Shown: positions 47,363 to 53,962 of the stretch, one piece after another
Numbering within the stretch: the stretch's first letter is position 1
How the letters are laid out: the number at the start of each line of letters is the position of its first letter
Assembly (NCBI RefSeq): GCF_003665155.1
Contig: NZ_RCFQ01000019.1
Location: forward strand, 1-53,962
Reading direction: 5' to 3'
DNA: 53,962 nucleotides
Source: Mariprofundus sp. EBB-1
Lineage (GTDB): Bacteria; Pseudomonadota; Zetaproteobacteria; Mariprofundales; Mariprofundaceae
Notes under the pieces: model-generated
Databases searched by the model: none
What the model saw: the letters and a program-made list of their open reading frames with translations, nothing else
What the model was told of the DNA's origin: nothing
Made by a program: the position numbers and the translations under genes

Positions 47363-48817
47363 ATGCTAGAAGAGAAACTACAACAAGCGAGTCTAGCCAG
47401 TCAAAAGCAGAGTCAGCGTATGCTATTGTTGGTTACATTGGTGCTTGTGTTCAGTGTTGTGGCTGTAGTGCTGATGACAATGATTGGATCTAAGATGCCA
47501 GAACCTGTTGCTTCGCAATCACCTTCAGTGTCCTTGCAAGCTCAGACACCGGTTCAGCAGCAGGCACCGATTCAGGATATGCATCAGCAGGGGATTCGCG
47601 AGGTTGTGATGAAGCGTTTGCAGGCCTTTGAAGAAGAGCAGGAGCCTGCCCTTGCGCGCGCGAATCTGGAGCAGTGGAAGCCGGAAGAAAATGCGGCACT
47701 GCATACACTGAAGGAAGATGTGCTCTCATCCTTTGCCAAAGGAGACTACGCCCTTGCAAGCCAGAGACTTGATCAATTGTCATTGCTGGCACAGCAGCTG
47801 TTAGTGGAATGGGGTGAGACTTTTGTATCGGAAATGTTGATGGCGGAGAATGCTCTCAAAAATGATGATTATGTCGCCGGTAAATTTCATGTGACAAAAG
47901 CACTATTGCTTAAGCCGGATGAGTCTGGAGCCAAGAACCTTCTGAAAAAACTGGAAGCGCTGCCTGAGCTGTTGGAACTATTGAAGCGTGCAGATGTAGC
48001 ACGCATAGAAAATAATTTTGAGAAAGAACTGACGGTACTGGAACATGCATTTGCGATTGCCCCCGATCGGGGTGGCCTCAAACAGCGAAAAGAGATGTTG
48101 GCTGAAACATTGAAGGAGAGGACATTTTCGCAATGGATAAGCAGCGCATGGCAGGCACTGGAAAAAAACGATATCAACACAGCCAGGCTTAATTATCATC
48201 GAGCAAAACGTCTGTATGCCAAACGCGCTGAGTTGAAGTCTCTCAATGATGCCATCGCTAAAATCTCGGCAAGGCTTGATCTAAAGCAGTGGCTTAGCGT
48301 TGCAGGGCAGATGATCAGGCAAGATGAGTGGCTTAAGGCAGAGCGAATCTACGCGGAATCATTACAGCGACATCCTCAGGATAAAACGCTTCGAGATGGA
48401 TTCCAGCTGGCCACGAAGGTGGTGAGTTTGCAAGCTGCCTTGAACGACTATATCACACGATCAGACAGATTATCGGCACAAAATATTTCTGACGAAGCAA
48501 AAGATACGCTGATCCAGGCAGAGGTGTTTGCGCGCAATAGTAAACGATTAAGTCTTCAAATTACGAAGTTGAAAACCTTGCTCGCAAAAGTGAATGTAAA
48601 AAGAGCTGTAATGGTGAAATCGGATAATAACACATATATTCTGGTACGCGGTGTCGGGAAGGTTGGTCTTACGCCCGGTCGTGAAATTCAGTTGAAGGCT
48701 GGAGAGTATACCTTTGAAGGTACCCGCCCGGGTTACAAATCCAAGCTTGTGCAGGTGCGTGTGCCGCTTGATGGGGCGATGATCAGGGTGGAGGTCATTT
48801 GTGATGAACGCATCTGA
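47363..48817 (+). CDS. Membrane-anchored TPR-like protein with PEGA-like C-terminus
   Basis: This 484-residue protein has one N-terminal helix (about 20-41), a Gln/Pro-rich linker, then a long helical region (about 70-405) with TPR-like helix pairs, for example near ENDYVAGKFHVTKALLL-like and KAERIYAESLQRHPQDKTL segments. The last 65 residues are strand-rich and resemble a PEGA module (LKAGEYTFEGTRPGYKSKL). I infer a periplasmic scaffold. It overlaps the next gene by 14 bases. No close ribosome binding site precedes its ATG. Confidence 0.7.
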   Translation: MLEEKLQQASLASQKQSQRMLLLVTLVLVFSVVAVVLMTMIGSKMPEPVASQSPSVSLQAQTPVQQQAPIQDMHQQGIREVVMKRLQAFEEEQEPALARANLEQWKPEENAALHTLKEDVLSSFAKGDYALASQRLDQLSLLAQQLLVEWGETFVSEMLMAENALKNDDYVAGKFHVTKALLLKPDESGAKNLLKKLEALPELLELLKRADVARIENNFEKELTVLEHAFAIAPDRGGLKQRKEMLAETLKERTFSQWISSAWQALEKNDINTARLNYHRAKRLYAKRAELKSLNDAIAKISARLDLKQWLSVAGQMIRQDEWLKAERIYAESLQRHPQDKTLRDGFQLATKVVSLQAALNDYITRSDRLSAQNISDEAKDTLIQAEVFARNSKRLSLQITKLKTLLAKVNVKRAVMVKSDNNTYILVRGVGKVGLTPGREIQLKAGEYTFEGTRPGYKSKLVQVRVPLDGAMIRVEVICDERI

Positions 48818-50873
48818 ATCAGACAACCCAACGGGCGGAGAGAATCAGAGTTCCAGCCATGTAGCACGAATGACTGCCGAGCTATTGCAAGCCAAGGCCA
48901 GGCAGAGAAGACGATATATATTTGCCACGCTTGCGTTGATTCTAAGTCTGTTTGTTATGCTTGCGATTTTGGTGCTTTCCAATGCCACCAGCATAGATGT
49001 TGAGCCTGAAGAGGCCGGGCAGATTGCCAGCGTTCGGGTTGTAGATGGCGTGGGAAAGGCACTCGGTCATAAGGTCTATTCCTGGAGTGCAAATCCAACG
49101 ATTGAAGTCTCTGCTACGGGGTTCAGGGCATCGCATAAAACCTTATCAGCATCTGAAATTGGCGGAACGGTAAGAGTTGAATTGCAGCCCTTGCCAGGAG
49201 AACTTCATATCATCACAGCACCGGAGTCAGATCAAACACGTTGGTTTGTTGATGATCGCATGGTGTCTGTTGGGGCGGCGTTCAAGCAAGATCTGTATGC
49301 TGGAAACTATAGCATTACAATCGATAGTCCCTACTACCTGATAAAAACGCTTCCCATTACAATCAAGAGAGCTGAGCAGTTGCAGCTGAGTGAATCTCTG
49401 GAAAAGGTTTCCGGTCAGTTTCATATCAGCACTGTTCCAGCCGGTGCCGAGGTTCATATCAATGACGAGCTGATTGGCAAGGCTCCAGTCTCTATCGCAA
49501 AGCAGGGCGGGGCGTATCAGATTGTGGTCTCCTATGGTGATTATGAGCCGATTACCGAGGCGGTAGAGCTGACCAATAGTGCAAGTGTGGTGGAAAGAGA
49601 TTACAGGTTGCTTCTGAAAGGGGCTTATCTGGATGTGCATACCGCCCCTCAGGGTGGGCAGCTGTTGTTGGATGGAAAGGTGGTGAAGGCAGGACGTTTG
49701 CAGGTGAAGGCAGGGCTGGTTCATTCACTCAGATATGAAAAGGACGGTTACTTTCCACAGCATCGTAAGGTCTCTGCAAAATCGGGCGAGGAGAAAAGCA
49801 TCGCTTTCAACTTGAAGGCAGAGATGGGCCTTGTACGTGTTGTCTCTAGTCCAATTGCGGTGGTGAGCATCGATGGCAAAGAAGTGGGAAAAACACCGTT
49901 GGAACTCGAGTTGTCTGCAATATCTCATCACCTGGTGATCCATAAAAAAGGTTACCGTTCGCACCAACAGATTGTTGTGCCAAGCAGCGCATCTGTGCAA
50001 CGGATCAAGGTGGTCTTACCGACTGAAATAGAGGCCAAACTTGCAGAGTCACCTGCATTGATGCGCAATAGTGCAGGCATTGAACTTAAACTGTTCAAGC
50101 CAGATGATCTGTTTGTGATGGGAGCTCCGCGACATGAGAAAGGACAACGGGCCAATGAGTTTTTAAGAACGGTGCGCTTGACCAAACCATTCTACATTGC
50201 CACGCATGAGGTATCGCGCAGTCAATTTTCGCGATTTAAAGCTGTTGCCGGAGCCAAAAATGAACCGGTGACATCGATTAGCTGGATTGAAGCGGCAGCG
50301 TATTGCAACTGGCTTAGTCAGCAGGAGGGCATGGTTCCATTTTATGATATTCGGGCTGGTCGCTTGATCGGTTCGAATATCGAATCGGCTGGATACCGCT
50401 TACCAAGTGAGGCGGAGTGGGAGTGGTTATCCAGAAAAGCAGGCAAGTCAAAACAGACCAGGTTTGCCTGGGGTGATGACACTACGATTGCTCCGAAAGC
50501 GGGAAATATTGCGGATGAATCGGCCAAAGGTAGCACAGCGCGCTATGTGCCCAACTATTCCGATGGCTTTGCCGGTGTCGCACCAACAGGCAGTTTTCCT
50601 GTTGAAAGCATGGGTTTATATGATCTGACTGGCAATGTCAGTGAGTGGGTACACGATGTATATGCGTTGGTACCGAATGCCGGTGTGAAGGCAGAGGTAA
50701 ACCCCTTAGGGGCGAGAATTGGTGATACCCATACCGTTAAAGGTTCAAACTGGCGTTCTGGCGGCATCACTGAACTTAGAGCGGCTTATCGTGAAGGTAA
50801 AAAAGCAGGGCGAGATGATATAGGGTTTAGAGTCGCAAGGTATGTTTATGGAGGAATCAATGGAGAAAAATAG
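48804..50873 (+). CDS. PEGA-repeat protein with FGE/SUMF1-fold C-terminal domain
   Basis: This 689-residue protein has a membrane helix (about 38-59), a periplasmic region with about four PEGA-like modules (about 125-410; e.g. STVPAGAEVHINDELIGKAP and SSPIAVVSIDGKEVGKTPLE) and an FGE/SUMF1-type domain (about 426-689). The latter shows SISWIEAAAYCNWLSQQEG, GYRLPSEAEWEWL, LYDLTGNVSEWVHD and DIGFRVAR. The copper-binding cysteine pair of true formylglycine-generating enzymes is missing; only one cysteine lies in the domain. A binding or structural role is therefore more likely than oxidation. A GTG at 48801 is directly before the ATG. It overlaps both neighbours by 14 bases. Confidence 0.85.
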   Translation: MNASESDNPTGGENQSSSHVARMTAELLQAKARQRRRYIFATLALILSLFVMLAILVLSNATSIDVEPEEAGQIASVRVVDGVGKALGHKVYSWSANPTIEVSATGFRASHKTLSASEIGGTVRVELQPLPGELHIITAPESDQTRWFVDDRMVSVGAAFKQDLYAGNYSITIDSPYYLIKTLPITIKRAEQLQLSESLEKVSGQFHISTVPAGAEVHINDELIGKAPVSIAKQGGAYQIVVSYGDYEPITEAVELTNSASVVERDYRLLLKGAYLDVHTAPQGGQLLLDGKVVKAGRLQVKAGLVHSLRYEKDGYFPQHRKVSAKSGEEKSIAFNLKAEMGLVRVVSSPIAVVSIDGKEVGKTPLELELSAISHHLVIHKKGYRSHQQIVVPSSASVQRIKVVLPTEIEAKLAESPALMRNSAGIELKLFKPDDLFVMGAPRHEKGQRANEFLRTVRLTKPFYIATHEVSRSQFSRFKAVAGAKNEPVTSISWIEAAAYCNWLSQQEGMVPFYDIRAGRLIGSNIESAGYRLPSEAEWEWLSRKAGKSKQTRFAWGDDTTIAPKAGNIADESAKGSTARYVPNYSDGFAGVAPTGSFPVESMGLYDLTGNVSEWVHDVYALVPNAGVKAEVNPLGARIGDTHTVKGSNWRSGGITELRAAYREGKKAGRDDIGFRVARYVYGGINGEK

Positions 50874-51006
50874 ACGATCCAGGACACGGTTCTTTATCCT
50901 TGCCATGCTCGGACTAGTGGCACTCGGCATGGCAGTAGGTGCTGCCAATGCTGCGATGCAGTCGATTAAGCTCAATTCAGCAGCAACATTTCCGGTGGAT
51001 ATATAA
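50860..51006 (+). CDS. 48-residue signal-peptide or single-helix miniprotein
   Basis: This small frame starts inside the end of the preceding gene (14-base overlap) and stops one base before the proton-channel gene (TAA directly followed by ATG). GGAGG lies 6 bases upstream. The product has a basic start (MEKNRRSRTR), a hydrophobic segment (FFILAMLGLVALGMAVGA) and an ANA site followed by a tail of about 17 residues (AMQSIKLNSAATFPVDI). It is either a secreted peptide after signal cleavage or a single-helix membrane subunit. The exact packing between two real genes and the strong ribosome binding site support it as a gene. Confidence 0.75.
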   Translation: MEKNRRSRTRFFILAMLGLVALGMAVGAANAAMQSIKLNSAATFPVDI

Positions 51007-51765
51007 ATGACAGATATGATAAAGAGCTTTATAGCACTGATTGTTAGTGCGATTTCCGTTCACCTCGCATATATCGGTTTTGTACGACCTCAAGCCGATT
51101 TGATTATGCAAATGGCCAAGCAGGCAGGGCAATCAGCACCGCGCGATATCCTTGTGATTATGAAAGATTATGAGCAGGAGATCTGCATTATCCTGATGAT
51201 CTGGGCTGGTTATTTGATCTTGAGTAAATGCATGGCCATTCTCAAAGACCGCTATTTGTTCAGTGTCGATCTGCTCGATCAAAGTGAGCAGCAAGGTGCT
51301 GATCTCCATAGCGCGCTTACAAATTTAGAAAGCTTGCCGGTGGAGACCAAATCAACACCGCTGGTGATGACATTAATGGCCAGCGTGCGCCGATATCTGA
51401 TCACCAGCGATGTGCAGAATACATCCGATGCGATTGATTCGAGTATTGAAGCGATGGCCATTCGGCAAGATGCGGGTAACTCCATGATCCGGTATTTGAT
51501 CTGGGCTATTCCTTCGATTGGGTTCATCGGGACAGTGCGCGGCATTGGCGGAGCACTGGCTCAGGCCGACCAGGCCCTGGCCGGGGATATTGGTGGCATG
51601 ACCAACAGTCTGGGGCTGGCCTTTAACTCAACCTTTGTGGCCTTGCTGATCAGTATCGTTCTGATGTTTATGCTGCATCAGCTACTGCGATTGCAGGATG
51701 GTCTTGTGGTGGATACGCAGGATTATTGTGAGCAGTTTCTCTTGAAACGGATTTCCGAGCAGTAG
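51007..51765 (+). CDS. MotA/TolQ/ExbB-type proton channel protein
   Basis: This 252-residue protein has four helices (about 5-25, 58-78, 160-182, 203-226) and a cytoplasmic loop. The last two carry the family core IGFIGTVRGIGGALAQAD and NSLGLAFNSTFVALLIS. TolQ, ExbB and MotA form pentamers that use ion flow to turn or move a TolR, ExbD or MotB dimer. Four helices is the MotA-like count. The likely dimer partners are the two vWA proteins that follow, whose N-termini look like ExbD/TolR. There is no tolR, exbD or motB gene of ordinary form nearby. Confidence 0.9.
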   Translation: MTDMIKSFIALIVSAISVHLAYIGFVRPQADLIMQMAKQAGQSAPRDILVIMKDYEQEICIILMIWAGYLILSKCMAILKDRYLFSVDLLDQSEQQGADLHSALTNLESLPVETKSTPLVMTLMASVRRYLITSDVQNTSDAIDSSIEAMAIRQDAGNSMIRYLIWAIPSIGFIGTVRGIGGALAQADQALAGDIGGMTNSLGLAFNSTFVALLISIVLMFMLHQLLRLQDGLVVDTQDYCEQFLLKRISEQ

Positions 51766-51772
51766 GCCCAAG

Positions 51773-52834
51773 CTGAAAATCCACCGTAAAACAGAAGGCT
51801 TTAATATTGCATTTTTGGATATTATGGCCTCAGGCCTTGGTGCGATTATCCTCGTGCTGATTCTGGTTAAACAGGATGTGGACAGATCCTCTCCTGAAAC
51901 AGAATTGTTGAATGCGGATCTGGCCCGTATTGAGCAGCAGGATGCCGATCTTAAGCGTGCTATCGCCAGTGTTGATCAGGATAGTTTAAAAGCCGCTGCT
52001 GCAATCACCAAAGTGCAGGCGAAAATCTCAGATGTGAAATCCGAACTGATACAAAAAAGTGACCAGCTGTCGCAAAAAGCATTACAACTCTCGGCTGTAA
52101 AAAAGACGATAAAAAATGCGCCTAAAGCAAAAAAAGATGATGTTGTTCGCAGTGACCCCGGTGGTGAAGAAGATTATATCATGGGGATCAAAGTAGAGGG
52201 TAAGCGAATCGTCTTCCTTATCGATAGCAGTGCATCGATGACAGATGAAAAGCTCATCGACATCATCCGTCGAAAGAACAGTTCAGCGCTAGAGAAAAAA
52301 AGCGGGCCTAAATGGAAACGAACGCTACGTATCGTGCGTTGGTTACTTGCCCGCAGTCCTAAATCCAGTCAGCTGGCTGTAGTCACTTTTAATAAACAGG
52401 CAACAGCACTTGGCGGTGGCTGGTTCTCCAGTCGCGATGCGGCAGCACTTGGAACCGTTCAGCGTGATCTCAATACGCTAGTGCCAACAGGCTCTACAAA
52501 TTTACAACGGGGGCTGAAAAAGTCAGTCGCCTTAAAGCCAACGGATATTTATCTGGTGACCGATGGCTTGCCTACCGATGGCATATCAAGATACGCCAGC
52601 CTCAATCCGTTTGCTGCTTGTGGCTCGCTATTGGGAAAATCCAATAATATTTCAGGGTTATGTCGCGTGAAACTGTTTCGCCAGAGTGTTGCGGATAGTG
52701 CACCGGGGCAAGGCACTAAAATCAATGTCATTCTACTGCCGATTGAGGGTGATCCGGATGCAGCACCTGAGTATTGGCGTTGGACTGCTGCAACGGGTGG
52801 TCTGCTGATTAGTCCGGCATCGAGCTGGCCATGA
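51773..52834 (+). CDS. ExbD/TolR-like anchored vWA protein 1
   Basis: This 353-residue protein (CTG start) has an N-terminal helix headed by FLDIMASGLGAIILVLILV, with Asp16 at its beginning as in TolR/ExbD. A coiled coil (about 40-115) and a vWA domain (about 140-345) follow. The MIDAS metal site is complete: DSSAS (Asp151), TGSTN (Thr239) and TDG (Asp264). No ATG, GTG or TTG lies between a stop at 51743 and residue 15. CTG 51773 has AGG 7 bases before it and yields LKIHRKTEGFNIAFLDI, which aligns with the start of its paralogue MKLRRHNIEIFTISFLDI. It begins 7 bases after the channel gene. A partner of the channel is inferred. Confidence 0.82.
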   Translation: MKIHRKTEGFNIAFLDIMASGLGAIILVLILVKQDVDRSSPETELLNADLARIEQQDADLKRAIASVDQDSLKAAAAITKVQAKISDVKSELIQKSDQLSQKALQLSAVKKTIKNAPKAKKDDVVRSDPGGEEDYIMGIKVEGKRIVFLIDSSASMTDEKLIDIIRRKNSSALEKKSGPKWKRTLRIVRWLLARSPKSSQLAVVTFNKQATALGGGWFSSRDAAALGTVQRDLNTLVPTGSTNLQRGLKKSVALKPTDIYLVTDGLPTDGISRYASLNPFAACGSLLGKSNNISGLCRVKLFRQSVADSAPGQGTKINVILLPIEGDPDAAPEYWRWTAATGGLLISPASSWP

Positions 52835-53802
52835 AACTACGCAGACACAATATTGAGATTTTTACCATCTCATTCCTGGATATTATCTCATCAGCCTTTG
52901 CGGCAGTGGTGTTACTGGTGTTGATCTCCAAACCCTTACCTAATCCTTTGGATCTGGGAGCAACTGAATCCTTGCTGAAGCAGGTGGTGTCGGCGGAGAG
53001 TCAGCTTTCTGATTCAGCCAGAGAGCTTGAAAAGAAACGTCAGGAACTGGCTCGCTTGCAGCAGATTAATAGCTTGCTGCAGGCTTCTGAGAAGGGCGCA
53101 CGGAAAGAGATGGGCGATAAAACCAATCAGCTGGAGAAGCTCGATGGTGACCTTGATGGATTATCCTTGGTGCAATCATCTCTCAATAGAGCCTCCATCA
53201 GACCAAGTTCAGCGACGGTCAGGGATGAAGAGGTTGGCGGCATTCCTGTTGATAGCGATTATATTATTTTTATTGTCGATACCTCGGGCAGTATGCTTCA
53301 GATTTGGAATAGCGTGTCTAAGACCGTGCTTAATGTGTTGAAGATTCATCCCAAGGTGAAGGGATTTCAAATTATGAATGACAATGGCATGCCTCTGATC
53401 TCAAGTTATTCAGGTAAGTGGATTCGCGATACGCCGCAGCGGCGTAAGAGCGTGATGAATGTGTTCGGCGCATGGAAAAGTGCGTCAAACAGTAGTCCGG
53501 TTGAAGGGCTTGAAGTGGCGTTGAAAAAATATGCCAAGCCGAATATTTCACTGTCGATCTATATTTTTGGAGATGACTACACCGGTGCATCGTATGATGC
53601 GGTGATTGATAGTGTTGATGCGCTAAATCGCAATAAAATAACAGGGAAAAAATTAGCCAAAATTCATGCGGTCGGGTTCATGTCCAACTATGCCACCAAT
53701 CGCTTCTCTATTCTTATGCGCGAAGTGACACAACGTAATGGTGGTACTTTCCTGGCATTGCCCTATGACCAGAACCGGGCAACAGGTATGCGTTTTCAAT
53801 AA
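52831..53802 (+). CDS. ExbD/TolR-like anchored vWA protein 2
   Basis: This 323-residue paralogue of the preceding protein has the anchor SFLDIISSAFAAVVLLVLI (Asp17 at the start of the helix), a coiled coil (about 48-115), and a vWA domain (about 143-320) with DTSGS (Asp150) and an acidic YIFGDDY. The middle MIDAS threonine is replaced by a serine (NSSPVEGLEVAL). It begins in ATGA with the previous gene. The two differ strongly in sequence, so they are not a recent duplication. They may form a heterodimer in the channel. Confidence 0.85.
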   Translation: MKLRRHNIEIFTISFLDIISSAFAAVVLLVLISKPLPNPLDLGATESLLKQVVSAESQLSDSARELEKKRQELARLQQINSLLQASEKGARKEMGDKTNQLEKLDGDLDGLSLVQSSLNRASIRPSSATVRDEEVGGIPVDSDYIIFIVDTSGSMLQIWNSVSKTVLNVLKIHPKVKGFQIMNDNGMPLISSYSGKWIRDTPQRRKSVMNVFGAWKSASNSSPVEGLEVALKKYAKPNISLSIYIFGDDYTGASYDAVIDSVDALNRNKITGKKLAKIHAVGFMSNYATNRFSILMREVTQRNGGTFLALPYDQNRATGMRFQ

Positions 53803-53874
53803 GCCCATGTAGAGCCCAAAAGTCTATTCATTCTCTCTAATACATCAGGGCGCTTTTAGCCTCTAATTTTTGAG

Positions 53875-53906
53875 ATGCTTGTATGCTTGTATGCTTGTAT
53901 GCTTGT
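53875..53906. repeat. Four tandem copies of an 8-bp unit ATGCTTGT
   Basis: Four exact copies of ATGCTTGT lie in the intergenic DNA 73 bases after the second vWA gene. Such short tandem arrays can change copy number by slippage, but no reading frame or promoter is evidently affected. Confidence 0.9.
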
Positions 53907-53929
53907 GTCGGGGAATGGGGCCAAAACAA

Positions 53930-53962
53930 AATCAAAGGAAATCAAAGGAGAATCAAAGGGGT
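53930..53962. repeat. Three spaced AATCAAAGG repeats at the window end
   Basis: AATCAAAGG occurs at 53930, 53940 and 53951, and the last copy continues GGGT to the window edge. AATCAAAGGGGT is reminiscent of the end of extragenic palindromes accompanying REP-associated tyrosine transposases, but the window stops before this can be judged. Confidence 0.5.

Noticed and set aside
51007-53802. Zorya-type antiphage system
   Set aside because: The channel protein is MotA-like, but there is no OmpA-domain ZorB, no helicase and no nuclease in the operon. The vWA partners and the PEGA/FGE proteins point to a different machine. The DNA beyond the window was not seen.

Overview
The window is chromosomal DNA of a Gram-negative bacterium of moderate GC. 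Most of it is densely packed and operonic, with many ATGA-type stop/start overlaps. The outer-membrane lipid transport genes (mlaFEDC, two AsmA-superfamily proteins), the lipoproteins, the hemA-prfA-prmC order and the pstSCAB set point to a proteobacterium, gamma-like or zeta-like. I cannot place it more precisely. I see no tRNA, rRNA, CRISPR array, complete insertion sequence or prophage. Only one stretch longer than 300 bases has no gene (6255-6641).

Layout. 124-6254: ccdA and cutA (minus strand), then acs and a very large DUF748/AsmA-like envelope protein. 6642-13568: a 1296-residue surface lipoprotein with HYR and TIG modules and a SxDGxTW propeller region, then an inverted-repeat element, then a NarL-type histidine kinase/response regulator pair. 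13648-17684: a TerB-like protein and pstSCAB. 17681-23637 (minus strand): a redox and electrophile-handling stretch with pirin, glutathionyl-hydroquinone reductase, old yellow enzyme, a nitroreductase-methyltransferase fusion, a CDGSH iron-sulfur protein, YceI and cytochrome b561. A divergent LysR regulator follows at 23760. Two inverted-repeat elements built on a GGACGCAAAGG core flank the nitroreductase fusion. 24706-30664: mlaFEDC translationally coupled to a YhdP-like AsmA protein. 30743-34598: hemA-prfA-prmC plus a membrane protein resembling a dead site-2 protease. 34642-45338: HDOD protein, ClC channel, UvrD-type helicase, ArsC, a hybrid histidine kinase, a small membrane protein, a deaminase, an aldo/keto reductase and AnmK.

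The most unusual part is 45493-53802, an apparent nine-gene operon. It encodes a secreted acidic protein, a lipoprotein, a membrane-anchored TPR-like protein with a PEGA-like end, a membrane-anchored PEGA protein with a formylglycine-generating-enzyme (FGE/SUMF1) fold, a 48-residue signal-peptide or membrane miniprotein, a four-helix MotA/TolQ/ExbB-type proton channel, and two paralogous proteins that each join an ExbD/TolR-like N-terminal helix to a coiled coil and a von Willebrand factor A domain. I read this as an uncharacterised ion-driven envelope machine in which the vWA proteins take the place of TolR/ExbD/MotB.

Several genes (27536, 51773, possibly 3411) appear to start with CTG. In each case ATG, GTG and TTG are absent upstream and a conserved membrane anchor would otherwise be lost or truncated. 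All functional statements rest on reading translated motifs by eye; no database search was possible.
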